DNA of 64,000 nt from Pseudomonas sp. 21 (GTDB lineage: Bacteria > Pseudomonadota > Gammaproteobacteria > Pseudomonadales > Pseudomonadaceae): contig NZ_JYOA01000001.1 of NCBI RefSeq assembly GCF_000955805.1, positions 699,995-763,994 on the forward strand. The letters run 5' to 3'. The translations under genes were made by a program, and so were the position numbers. Each line of letters starts with the position of its first letter. Within the stretch, counting starts at the first letter, position 1. The notes under the pieces are model-generated. The model was given only the letters and a program-made list of their open reading frames with translations, was not told where the DNA came from and made no database searches. This document shows positions 7,194 to 15,069 of the stretch, in pieces.

Positions 7194-8432
7194 ATGTCTG
7201 CCGCCGAAAAGAAGTTGAACAAGCTGGCCGCCACCTTCCGCGCAGCGCTGGCCAAGGACAATTACCGACTGGGCCGCGATACGGCGCGCGAGGCGCTGAC
7301 TATCGCGCCGAACCATCCCACGCTGCTGGCGGATTATGCCCTGTGTCTGATACGGACCAAGGAGTACGAACAGGCCTACAAGACGTACCTGAAGCTGCTG
7401 AACAAGCTGGGCGAAGACAAGATGCCGGGCACGGCGCTGGACGGGCTGACTGAGGCCTGCGGCTGGCTGAAGCGGGAAGACCTGGTGCGCCGCTACGGCA
7501 ACCTGTCGCTCAGCGTGGCGGACCGCAAGTACAGCCAGTTCCCCGCCCACCCACTGCCCGACGCGCCGCCACCGGCGTTCGACGGGAACAACCCCGAGCG
7601 CAACCTGATCGTTTTTTCGCTGTTCGGCGCTCGCCCGCGCTATTGCGAGAGCGCATTGAAGAACGTGGAGGCCGCGCACGAGCTATTCCCGCAATGGCGT
7701 TGCCGCTTCTACGTGGACGACTCGGTGCCGCAGGCGGTGCTCACCCGATTGAAGGACGCTGGCGCACAGGTGGTGCTGGTTGACGAAGCGACTCGCAGTG
7801 CCATCCCCGCAACCATGTGGCGCTTCCTGGTGATGGAGGACCACGAGGTCTCGCGCTTCCAGGTGCGCGACGCCGACTCGCTGCTCTCCGAGCGCGACCG
7901 CGCGGCGGTGCAGGTCTGGCTGCAGAGCGATAGCTGGTATCACCACATGCGTGATTACTTCAGCCACACCGAATTGCTGCTGGCCGGCATGTGGGCCGGC
8001 TGCCACAACCCGAACCTGCCGGGCATCCGCGAGCTGATCGCCCAGTACCTGGAAGAGGAAGAAGCGCACGAGCGCTTCGCCGACCAGTACTTCCTGCGCC
8101 GCAGCCTGTGGCCGACCATCCGCCAGAGCCTGTTGAGCCATGACGATCTGTTCGGCTTCCTCGGGGCGCAGCCCTTCCCGCCGCACGAGCCGGTGCGCTG
8201 GCGGACGGAGTCCTTCCATGTGGGCTGCAATGCCAGTTACCAGGGCATCAAGGTGCAGAGCAAGCTGAAGGACGGCGAGTTGCAGCCCTGGGGGTTGTTC
8301 GATGCCGAAGGCGCCCTGTTGTGCCGTTACGAATCGCCGGTGACCAAGGGGCATTGGGAGGAATGGATGCCGTACTTCCTCTGCGAGGCCATCGCGGATG
8401 GCAGCTGCACGGTGCGTAGCCTGGCCAAGTGA
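7194..8432 (+). CDS. TPR protein with glycosyltransferase-like domain, function unknown
   Basis: This 412-aa protein starts with helical tetratricopeptide-like repeats (about 1-105; for example DNYRLGRDTAREALTIAPNH and EQAYKTYLKLLNKLG). A second domain (about 135-412) opens with NLIVFSLFGARPRYCESAL and YVDDSVP, the style of a GT-A nucleotide-sugar fold. It contains RDADS, with Asp226-Ala-Asp228 as a possible DxD metal motif, and many conserved-looking aromatic residues. A role as a cytoplasmic glycosyltransferase is inferred from these patterns only. The ATG at 7194, preceded by CTGGAGAATCCTGC, is preferred over an upstream in-frame start at 7152. It has no operon partner; the next gene is convergent. 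Confidence 0.7.
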   Translation: MSAAEKKLNKLAATFRAALAKDNYRLGRDTAREALTIAPNHPTLLADYALCLIRTKEYEQAYKTYLKLLNKLGEDKMPGTALDGLTEACGWLKREDLVRRYGNLSLSVADRKYSQFPAHPLPDAPPPAFDGNNPERNLIVFSLFGARPRYCESALKNVEAAHELFPQWRCRFYVDDSVPQAVLTRLKDAGAQVVLVDEATRSAIPATMWRFLVMEDHEVSRFQVRDADSLLSERDRAAVQVWLQSDSWYHHMRDYFSHTELLLAGMWAGCHNPNLPGIRELIAQYLEEEEAHERFADQYFLRRSLWPTIRQSLLSHDDLFGFLGAQPFPPHEPVRWRTESFHVGCNASYQGIKVQSKLKDGELQPWGLFDAEGALLCRYESPVTKGHWEEWMPYFLCEAIADGSCTVRSLAK

Positions 8433-8582
8433 CGTGATCGCTATAGACGCTGGCTCGCTCCCGCAACGCGGCCGAGGCAAACGCAGGATGAGGGTGCCTT
8501 GGCGATACGGATGCTGTCCGTGCACCGGATCGATGAGTATCGCTGCGCTCCCCGCCATCCTGCGGCAGCGGCGCGGTAGCGG

Positions 8583-9500
8583 TCAGTAGACTTCCGGCAC
8601 CTGCAGTTCCTGCGGCGTGGGATGCCGGCGATAGCCTACGTGGCGCTGCCGCTCGGGCAGGTCGACGGCAGGCTGTTGCACTTCCTGATAGGGAATCTGG
8701 CTCAACAGGTGACTGATGCAGTTCAACCGCGCGCGCTTCTTGTCGTCGGCCTGGACGATCCACCACGGCGCTTCGGGGATGTGGGTGCGTTCGAGCATCA
8801 CTTCCTTGGCCTTGGTGTAGGACTCCCAGCGGCGCCGCGACTCCAGGTCCATCGGGCTGAGCTTCCACTGCTTGAGCGGGTCGTGGATGCGGCTGAGGAA
8901 GCGGTAGTGCTGTTCCTCATCGGAGATGGAGAACCAGTACTTGAGCACCTGTACGCCGGAGCGCACGAGCATCCGCTCGAACTCGGGCACGCTGCGGAAG
9001 AACTCTTCGTACTGGGCGTCGGTGCAGAAGCCCATCACTCGCTCGACGCCGGCACGGTTGTACCAGCTACGGTCGAACAGGACGATCTCCCCCGCCGCCG
9101 GCAGGTGCGAGACGTAGCGCTGGAAGTACCATTGGGTGCGTTCGCGATCGTTCGGCGCGGGCAGCGCGGCGACCCGGCACACGCGCGGATTCAGGCGCTG
9201 GGTGATGCGCTTGATCACCCCGCCCTTGCCGGCGGCATCGCGGCCTTCGAAGAGGATGACGACCTTGTGGCCGGTCTTCACCACCCAGTTCTGCAGCTTG
9301 ACCAGCTCGGCCTGCAGGCTGAACAGGGTGTGGAAGTAACGCTGGCGTGCCAGGCGTTCCTCGTGGGTCTGCAGGCTGCCTTCGCGCAGCCCTTCGAAGT
9401 CGTAGAGTTCGTCGAACAGTTCGAGTTCGAGCTCTTCGTCGCGGTCATCCAGCAAGTCGCGCTGGACGCGTCGTGGGAAGTTCTTGTCATCGAGCAGCAT
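8583..9500 (-). CDS. ppk2: Polyphosphate kinase 2 (PPK2 class I)
   Basis: PPK2 enzymes transfer phosphate between polyphosphate and nucleoside diphosphates, usually making GTP or ATP from polyphosphate. This 305-aa cytoplasmic protein shows the family P-loop GRDAAGKGG at residues 86-94 and the DRSWYNR lid/Walker B motif at 143-149. It also has the downstream motifs KYWFSISDEEQ and WKLSPMDLESRRRWESY, with DKKRARLN near the end. Length and motif order fit a one-domain class I PPK2. It is a single gene, and a PhoB-type box sits 41-58 bases upstream of its ATG, suggesting induction at low phosphate. Confidence 0.93.
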   Translation of the reverse strand: MLLDDKNFPRRVQRDLLDDRDEELELELFDELYDFEGLREGSLQTHEERLARQRYFHTLFSLQAELVKLQNWVVKTGHKVVILFEGRDAAGKGGVIKRITQRLNPRVCRVAALPAPNDRERTQWYFQRYVSHLPAAGEIVLFDRSWYNRAGVERVMGFCTDAQYEEFFRSVPEFERMLVRSGVQVLKYWFSISDEEQHYRFLSRIHDPLKQWKLSPMDLESRRRWESYTKAKEVMLERTHIPEAPWWIVQADDKKRARLNCISHLLSQIPYQEVQQPAVDLPERQRHVGYRRHPTPQELQVPEVY

Positions 9501-9540
9501 GGTGGATTGCCTTGTGCCGTCACTGGCTCAGTCACATCGA

Positions 9541-9558
9541 GTGACACTTTCATGACAG
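9541..9558 (-). promoter_or_regulatory. Probable PhoB (Pho) box upstream of ppk2
   Basis: On the minus strand the sequence is CTGTCAT GAAA GTGTCAC. The first repeat is a perfect match to the PhoB half site CTGTCAT, the spacer is 4 bases, and the second half site matches at 5 of 7 positions. A further phased TGTGAC lies 11 bases downstream. Its position before the polyphosphate kinase gene makes phosphate control plausible. Confidence 0.6.
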
Positions 9559-9777
9559 AAAAATGTAGTCACGCTTTATGACGAATTCATTACAGCCAGC
9601 GAAAGATATTTCTTACAAAGCCTGTGCTAGAGCACTCCTCGATAGGACAACCGATGAATCAGGAAGGTCTTGATGAGGCGGGCGAGCCGCTGAACGGAGC
9701 TGATGTCGCGGCAAGATCAAGGGCGGGAAACGGCCGCGAAGTTCCGTCTGCGGCCGCCAGCGTGAGGGGGGAAATGC

Positions 9778-10230
9778 TCAGGCGTCAGCCAGCGGGCGCG
9801 GCTTGTTGACGTACTTGAAGGTGCCGGAAGCGGTTGCAACGACCACGCCCTGGCTGTTGCGCAACTCACTCTCGCAGAAAGCGATGGAACGAGTGTGGTG
9901 CTGGACCTTGCCATGGGCTTCGAGCACTTCGCCCACTTCGCCGCCGGGGCGCAGGAAGCTGGTCTTCATCTCCACGGTCACCACGCCGCGAAGAGCTTCG
10001 TCCACTTCGCTGGCACTCAGCGCCATGGCGACGTCGAGCAGGGTCATGATCAGGCCACCGTGGGCGTTGGCCCAGCCATTCACATGCTGCGGTTCGACGC
10101 GCACGACCAGACGACCCGGCCCGTTTCCGTCTTCCGCCGGGGCGTGGCGGAACTGCAGGAAATCGAGCATGGGAATGGCGATGCCACGGTGGGCGGTGTA
10201 GAGCTTGAGCTGTTCGATATCGAGGGGCAT
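9778..10230 (-). CDS. PaaI-type hotdog-fold thioesterase
   Basis: This 150-aa cytoplasmic acyl-CoA thioesterase-like protein has the family hallmark HVNGWANAHGGLIMTLLDVAMA (about 58-79), in which the NAHGG loop and the following helix form the CoA/catalytic site. MKTSFLRPG and GKVQHHTRSIAFCES follow. Substrate cannot be told from sequence. ATG at 10230 was chosen over the upstream in-frame start at 10329, whose extra 33 residues are Arg-rich and unlike the family. It is a lone gene, 146 bases after the next minus-strand gene. Confidence 0.85.
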   Translation of the reverse strand: MPLDIEQLKLYTAHRGIAIPMLDFLQFRHAPAEDGNGPGRLVVRVEPQHVNGWANAHGGLIMTLLDVAMALSASEVDEALRGVVTVEMKTSFLRPGGEVGEVLEAHGKVQHHTRSIAFCESELRNSQGVVVATASGTFKYVNKPRPLADA

Positions 10231-10376
10231 GGAGCTTCCTGAAACGTCGAGTGGGGCCCGGCGATGTTCCCCGCTCCGGCTGGCGGATCGCAAGCCCGGC
10301 GTAGCTTCATGCACGGCGGGAATGCCCACCGATTGCAGCGCTCAGGGGAACGATCGGCGCCCCTCGCCCCGGGTGG

Positions 10377-10769
10377 TCAGCGCGACCGGCGGGTGCCGTT
10401 CTTCTTTTCGCTCTGGCGCTCGACGGCCTGGACGAAGAGCTCCTCGACCAGCAGCGACTGGATCGGCGTGCGGGTTTCCAGGGACAGGCTCATGGATTCC
10501 AGCTTCTGGTTCACCCCCAGGCGGGCGATGCCGCACAGCAGGATGCGCTGGGCGCCAAAGATGCTGCCCTTGTCGACCAGCACTTCACGGGGCTTGTCGC
10601 CATCCAGATAGCTGACCTTGAGGGCGATGCCGGTGTCGTCACGCACGGCCAGGTTGAGCCAGGTGGCGATGTTGAACTCGACGACCCAACCCAGGCCTGT
10701 CTTCTTGGCCACGGCCTCGCGGACCAGATGAGCAGGAACCGGACCCAGGGGGGTGCTGTGGTTTTCCAT
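10377..10769 (-). CDS. Conserved-looking hypothetical protein
   Basis: This soluble protein of 130 aa has no family I recognise. The central part (about 28-100) alternates hydrophobic and polar residues like a small beta-barrel (WVVEFNIATWLNLAV, IALKVSYLDG, ILLCGIARL), and the tail is basic (QSEKKNGTRRSR). The ATG at 10769 is preceded by AGTCAGAAGTATCCCC on the coding strand, a moderate ribosome-binding site. A candidate promoter, CTGAAA-17-TAAAAT, lies further upstream near 10828-10857. Confidence 0.6.
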   Translation of the reverse strand: MENHSTPLGPVPAHLVREAVAKKTGLGWVVEFNIATWLNLAVRDDTGIALKVSYLDGDKPREVLVDKGSIFGAQRILLCGIARLGVNQKLESMSLSLETRTPIQSLLVEELFVQAVERQSEKKNGTRRSR

Positions 10770-11106
10770 GGGGATACTTCTGACTGCTGCGGGTTGAGCG
10801 AAATGCGCGAACGGAAGACTCGATTTTATGTGAAGCGGTTCAAGTTTTCAGTCTGAATTTTGTAAGACAACCGCGATCAGGTACGCGTGACGTTACAGAA
10901 GCGAGCCGCTCTGGAATGCCGGTCTACGGCCTGAATGAGCTGAAGGAAGCGAAGCGGTCGCTCCGGAATACCGGATACTGTCCGACGAAACGAATTGGCG
11001 GGGTTCAGCGTCACGCAAGGGCGATCCGGCGCGATGCCGAATCGCCCTTGCCGTGTCTCTGGGCTGGCGCAGGCGCCAGCGGGATCAGGCCGTGCGGCCC
11101 ACTTGC
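10770..11106. other. Intergenic interval with a strong hairpin
   Basis: This 337-base gap contains the promoter region of the minus-strand gene at 10769. It also has a strong stem at about 11017-11053 in which GCAAGGGCGAT pairs with ATCGCCCTTGC around CCGGCGCGATGCCGA. The stem lies 54 bases after the stop of the 51-aa gene and may act as its terminator, although no T-run follows. A long minus-strand frame across the interval (10877-11458) looks non-coding. Confidence 0.5.
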
Positions 11107-11262
11107 TCAGGCCATGCTGAAATGGGCGCGTGGCCTGTGTTCGCCCGAGCGGTTCTTGCGCACTTCCCGGCGCTCTCTGAAATCCAGTTCTTCCAGGGCG
11201 TCCATGCGTTCCTGCAAGTCTTCGATGACTTGGGGAGTCAACAGCTTGCGATGTCGAGTCAT
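11107..11262 (-). CDS. Small basic hypothetical protein (51 aa)
   Basis: This short frame reads MTRHRKLLTPQVIEDLQERM and continues with an acidic/basic helix, ending RPRAHFSMA. It is supported by a near-perfect Shine-Dalgarno sequence, AGGAGGT, six bases before the ATG. It has no membrane segment; about 11-36 is predicted to be one amphipathic helix. Such size and composition are seen in small regulatory or ribosome-associated proteins, but I do not recognise it. Confidence 0.65.
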   Translation of the reverse strand: MTRHRKLLTPQVIEDLQERMDALEELDFRERREVRKNRSGEHRPRAHFSMA

Positions 11263-11397
11263 ACCTACCTCCTGAATTCGTATGCCTCATTCTTTGGATT
11301 AGCACGCAAGCCGGAAGATTCAAAGGCTGCCTGCGACGGATTAACCCAACGGTCAGCCGCCAAGGATGTAAGACGTCGCCGGGAAAGACGCCTTTCC

Positions 11398-11485
11398 GTA
11401 GGAGCGAGCTTGCTCGCGAACACCCGGCGGCTCTGCGGCTGGGCGGGTTCGCGAGCAAGGACTGGGCGTCCCCCTCGGTCCTACG
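11398..11485. repeat. REP pair between small gene and carboxypeptidase gene
   Basis: GTAGGAGCGAGCTTGCTCGC is followed after about 25 bases by an inverted partner, GGTTCGCGAGCAAGGACTGG, then CGTCCCCCTCGGTCCTAC. The second arm has the same insertion-like variant found at 2790-2882, in opposite orientation. It lies just beyond the 3' end of the minus-strand carboxypeptidase gene. Confidence 0.85.
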
Positions 11486-11514
11486 AAGAGCAGGTGCGGC
11501 GGCGAATCCGAAAA

Positions 11515-12636
11515 TCAGCGCAACTCATCGACCAGGCTGGCGACTGTCACCAGCACCGCCTCCGCCAACGCCTTCGACCGTGCTCCGCTCCAACCGGTGC
11601 GCGCATTGGGCGACAGGTTGTGATCCTTGAACGGCATTTCCAGGGTCAGCGACAGGCAGTCGTAGGTGCGGCCGACATGGTTGCAGGCCAGGGTCAGGTT
11701 GGCCTGGCCCGGCGCGTCCTTCGGATAGCCGTGCACGCTCTGGAATTCGCCGTTGGCTTCCAGGCGTTCGCGGAACAGGCTTTCCAGGCGATCCAGGCGC
11801 GGCGTGAACTCCGGGTTGCCTTCGCAACCGGCGGCGAACACGAAGGGGATTTCCTCGTCGCCGTGCACGTCAAGGAACAGGTCCACGCCGTACTGGGCCA
11901 TCTGCTGCTGGACGAACAGCACTTCCGGGCTTTCCTCGGCGCTGGGCGCGGCCCAGGCGCGGTTCAGGTCCTTGCCGGCGGCGTTGGTGCGCAGATGGCC
12001 GTGGAAGGCGCCGTCCGGGTTCATGTTCGGCACCAGGTAGAAATCGGCGCGCTCCAGCAGGCGCTGGATGTCGGCATCGCCAGATTGCAGGCGATCGATC
12101 AGGCCTTCCATGAACCACTCGGCCATGTGCTCGCCGGGGTGCTGCTGGGCGATCAGCCAGATCTTCCGCGCACCCGCCGCGCCCTTGCCGATGCGCAGCA
12201 GGGGCAACTCGCGGCCTTCGATGCTGTGGCCGGTGGCGAGCAGCTCGGCGCCATTGGCCTGGGCGCGCTTCACCCGTTCGGCGTGGCGCGCGCGGCTGTA
12301 GGGCTCGAAGTAGGCGAACCAGGCCTGGGGCTGCTCGGCATCGAGCGTGAAGTGCAGGCCATTGGCGTCGTAGGTGCTGGGCACGCGGAACCAGTCGCGC
12401 TGGTCATGCGAAGCCACGGCGTTGTAGCCCGGCCAACCGCCGGTGTAGCTGGACCCAGGGGCATTGGTCAGGCTGAACTGGTATTGCTGGCCGGGCTGAA
12501 GCCCCTCGGCCTTGAAGTGGAACCACTGGAAGTGCGGGCTTTTGGTGTCCGGACGCAACGCCAGGCGCACGTGGCGCGGGTCGCTGTCGTCGATGACCTG
12601 GATGTTGCCGCTGTCGAAATCGCAGTCGATCTTCAT
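11515..12636 (-). CDS. M14-family zinc carboxypeptidase (cytosolic type)
   Basis: This 373-aa protein has an N-terminal beta domain (about 1-115, typical of the cytosolic carboxypeptidase subfamily) and an M14 zinc peptidase domain. The zinc site is HPGE at 166-169 and His258 in DVHGDEE. NMNPDG (204-209) and LNRAW (224-228) form the substrate pocket, and Glu333 in LTLEMPFKD is the probable catalytic glutamate. It has no signal peptide. The ATG at 12636 was chosen because it follows TACGGAGAATTC; a longer frame reaches 12735 without a good ribosome-binding site. Likely activity is removal of C-terminal residues from peptides. It is divergent from lpd3. Confidence 0.88.
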   Translation of the reverse strand: MKIDCDFDSGNIQVIDDSDPRHVRLALRPDTKSPHFQWFHFKAEGLQPGQQYQFSLTNAPGSSYTGGWPGYNAVASHDQRDWFRVPSTYDANGLHFTLDAEQPQAWFAYFEPYSRARHAERVKRAQANGAELLATGHSIEGRELPLLRIGKGAAGARKIWLIAQQHPGEHMAEWFMEGLIDRLQSGDADIQRLLERADFYLVPNMNPDGAFHGHLRTNAAGKDLNRAWAAPSAEESPEVLFVQQQMAQYGVDLFLDVHGDEEIPFVFAAGCEGNPEFTPRLDRLESLFRERLEANGEFQSVHGYPKDAPGQANLTLACNHVGRTYDCLSLTLEMPFKDHNLSPNARTGWSGARSKALAEAVLVTVASLVDELR

Positions 12637-12733
12637 GAATTCTCCGTAGGCGCACGAACCTGAGGCGCCAAAGCCCTGCATTTTCGCCCTCCCCGCCGCG
12701 TCTGTCATGTCTGCGTGACTTGCACGGCAACGC

Positions 12734-12751
12734 ATATTATGCTCGTAATAT
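12734..12751. promoter_or_regulatory. Perfect palindrome in the carboxypeptidase/lpd3 divergent promoter
   Basis: ATATTA TGCTCG TAATAT is a perfect 6-base inverted repeat with a 6-base spacer. It sits between two divergently transcribed genes, 98 bases from the carboxypeptidase ATG and 97 bases from the lpd3 ATG. Its symmetry and location fit an operator for a dimeric regulator; the A/T-rich arms may also include a -10 element. Confidence 0.45.
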
Positions 12752-12847
12752 AAATCGAGTAACGCTTATCCCCGGCCCTGCGCTGGTGATCCGGCGGGCA
12801 CGGACTAACCTCGATTGACCCCTTTTTCCTACTGCGGAGAACACTGC

Positions 12848-14248
12848 ATGAGCGCATACGATGTGATCGTCATCGGCGGCGGCCCCGGCGGCTACAACGC
12901 CGCCATTCGCGCCGGCCAGCTGGGCCTGAAGGTCGCCTGCGTGGAGGGCCGCGAAACCCTCGGCGGTACCTGCCTGAACGTCGGCTGCATGCCGTCCAAG
13001 GCGCTGCTGCACGCGTCGGAACTGTACGAAGCGGCGGCCGGCGGCGAGTTCGCCAACCTCGGCATCCAGGTCAAGCCCAAGCTGGACCTGGCGCAGATGA
13101 TGAAGCAGAAGGCCGAGAGCGTGACCGCGCTGACCAAGGGCGTGGAATTCCTCTTCCGCAAGAACAAGGTGGACTGGGTGAAGGGCTGGGGCCGCATCGA
13201 CGGGCCGGGCAAGGTGGAAGTGACCGCCGCCGACGGCAGCAAGAGCAGCCTCACCGCCAGGGACATCATCATCGCCACCGGCTCGGAGCCCTCCCCGCTG
13301 CCGGGCGTGGAAGTCGACAACAAGCGCATCCTCGACTCCACCGGCGCGCTGTCGATTCCCGAAGTGCCCAAACACCTGGTGGTGATCGGCGCCGGCGTGA
13401 TCGGCCTGGAACTGGGCTCGGTCTGGCGCCGCCTGGGCGCCGAAGTCACGGTGATCGAGTACCTGGACCGCATCTGCCCCGGCATGGACCTGGAAACCGC
13501 CAAGACCTTCCAGCGCGCGCTGACCAAGCAGGGCATGAGCTTCAAGCTGGGCTCCAAGATCACCCAGGCCAAGGTCAGCGGCAAGCAGGTGACCCTGAGC
13601 GTGGAGCCGGCCGCCGGCGGCGCGGCGGAATCGATCGAGGCGGATTACGTGCTGCTCGCCATCGGCCGCCGCCCTTATACGCAAGGGCTGGGGCTGGAAA
13701 GCGTGGGCCTGGCCACCGACAAGCGCGGCATGCTGGAAAACCACGAACACCGCAGCAGCGTGCCCGGCATCTGGGTGATCGGCGACGTGACCTCCGGCCC
13801 GATGCTCGCGCACAAGGCCGAGGACGAGGCCATCGCCTGCGTCGAGCTGATTGCCGGCAAGGCCGGGGAAGTGAACTACGACGTCATCCCCAGCGTGATC
13901 TACACCCATCCGGAAGTGGCCACCGTGGGCAAGACCGAGGAACAGCTCAAGGCCGAGGGCCGCGCCTACAAAGTGGGCAAGTTCCCCTTCACCGCCAACA
14001 GCCGGGCGAAAATCAACCACGAGACCGAAGGCTTCGTGAAGGTGCTGGCGGACGAGCGCAGTGACGAAATCCTCGGCGTGCACATGATCGGCCCGAACGT
14101 CGGCGACATGATCGCGGAGTACTGCGTGGCCATGGAGTTCCGCGGCGCCGCCGAGGACATCGCGCGCACCTGCCATCCGCACCCGACCCGCTCCGAGGCG
14201 TTGCGCCAGGCGGCGATGAACGTGGATGGCTGGGCCATGCAGGCCTGA
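12848..14248 (+). CDS. lpd3: Dihydrolipoyl dehydrogenase
   Basis: This 466-aa flavoprotein reoxidises dihydrolipoamide in 2-oxo acid dehydrogenase complexes, giving NADH. It shows the N-terminal FAD motif VIGGGPGGYNAA and the redox-active disulfide GGTCLNVGCMPSK (Cys42/Cys47). The NAD-binding motif is VIGAGVIGLELGSVW. WVIGDVT and the C-terminal HPHPTRSEAL, with the catalytic His of the dimer partner, follow. No E1 or E2 gene is adjacent, so it is a stand-alone paralogue; the symbol follows P. aeruginosa lpd3 by recalled similarity. The ATG at 12848 follows GCGGAGAACACTGC. Regulation may involve the palindrome upstream. Confidence 0.92.
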   Translation: MSAYDVIVIGGGPGGYNAAIRAGQLGLKVACVEGRETLGGTCLNVGCMPSKALLHASELYEAAAGGEFANLGIQVKPKLDLAQMMKQKAESVTALTKGVEFLFRKNKVDWVKGWGRIDGPGKVEVTAADGSKSSLTARDIIIATGSEPSPLPGVEVDNKRILDSTGALSIPEVPKHLVVIGAGVIGLELGSVWRRLGAEVTVIEYLDRICPGMDLETAKTFQRALTKQGMSFKLGSKITQAKVSGKQVTLSVEPAAGGAAESIEADYVLLAIGRRPYTQGLGLESVGLATDKRGMLENHEHRSSVPGIWVIGDVTSGPMLAHKAEDEAIACVELIAGKAGEVNYDVIPSVIYTHPEVATVGKTEEQLKAEGRAYKVGKFPFTANSRAKINHETEGFVKVLADERSDEILGVHMIGPNVGDMIAEYCVAMEFRGAAEDIARTCHPHPTRSEALRQAAMNVDGWAMQA

Positions 14249-14494
14249 CCGCTCGTCGCCAACGACCAATGGCACGTGCGGCGCGATGGCGCACCCAGAA
14301 AATCGCTACAGGCCACGGATGACGGGGCCTGCAGCGACTGAAACAGTTTTATTTGCGACTATTTTGTGTACAACCGCGACATGGGTTGTGACTTTCTTCG
14401 ACTCTGAATCCATCAATTGCGTGAACGAACACGAAAGTGGATGAACCGCTTTCGCCACCTTCGCAATGGATTACCACGCAGAGAGATCACAACC

Positions 14495-14764
14495 ATGCAT
14501 GCGACTCTTCGTTTCAACGAGGCTCTGCTGATCACTGGACGAGCCTTCCAACCCTTCAATTGTGTGACCTGGGTTGACCAAGGGGGCGACGGCAGCCTCG
14601 ACCTGTCCGTCCTTGATCGCACCGGTACCCGTCTGCTGGGCCTCACCCGCATTCCCAGCTCCGCCTACTCCGACCCGGAGCAGCTCGAAGGCCTGCTGAA
14701 CCAGGCCCGCGACGAGCTGAACCGCGAAGGCTACCGCCTGCAGGAATGGCACATGCCCGCCTGA
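14495..14764 (+). CDS. Small conserved-type hypothetical protein
   Basis: This protein of 89 aa begins MHATLRFNEALLITGRAFQP and contains CVTWVDQGGDGSLDLSVLDR. It has the feel of a small soluble alpha/beta protein, with a helical C-terminal part (EQLEGLLNQARDELNREGY). I do not recognise a family. AGAGAGATCACAACC precedes the ATG. An upstream in-frame TTG at 14417 is less likely because its added residues are basic and unlike a coding N-terminus. A strong terminator follows directly, so it forms a single transcription unit. Confidence 0.75.
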   Translation: MHATLRFNEALLITGRAFQPFNCVTWVDQGGDGSLDLSVLDRTGTRLLGLTRIPSSAYSDPEQLEGLLNQARDELNREGYRLQEWHMPA

Positions 14765-14785
14765 TCCGCAGACAGGTACCCGAAG

Positions 14786-14811
14786 AAGCCCGGCCCCAGG
14801 CCGGGCTTTTT
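14786..14811 (+). terminator. Rho-independent terminator
   Basis: AAGCCCGGCC pairs with GGCCGGGCTT around a CCA loop and is followed by a T-run. It lies 22 bases after the stop of the 89-aa gene. The rest of the 305-base interval to 15070 holds an open frame continuous with the next gene but with no start or ribosome-binding site that I would favour over 15070. Confidence 0.85.
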
Positions 14812-15069
14812 CATTTCTGCCGCCAGCCGTCGGCAACCGCTCAATTTGCCGCTTCGCTTGCCGACAACGAAGTGTCGGTCGCCGTCCGGGCTGCATCGTT
14901 TCAGCTTCGATTCCGAACAGTGGCTTTCCGCTCGTCCGAAACCCGCATTCCACCGCCGGTTCAGCGGGAGCAGCGACCGACAATGATGGCAATTTGCAGT
15001 CATCCTGTGTTTTGCTCACCCCGTCTCGTCTTCCACCGGGCCTTCGGCACGCAGTACGGTCTTCGTTCA

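Noticed and set aside
9654-9809. Small plus-strand frame (about 51 codons) between ppk2 and the thioesterase gene
   Set aside because: It overlaps the 3' end of the thioesterase gene, has only a weak ribosome-binding site and low-complexity Ala/Arg/Gly composition; too little support to annotate.
10877-11458. 193-codon minus-strand frame covering the REP pair
   Set aside because: It runs through the REP palindromes and overlaps the better-supported 51-aa gene in another frame; no ribosome-binding site or domain is seen.
11398-11485. Repeated inverted sequences considered as a CRISPR array
   Set aside because: The units are palindromic REP pairs scattered singly through the window, not regularly spaced direct repeats with unique spacers, and no cas genes are present.
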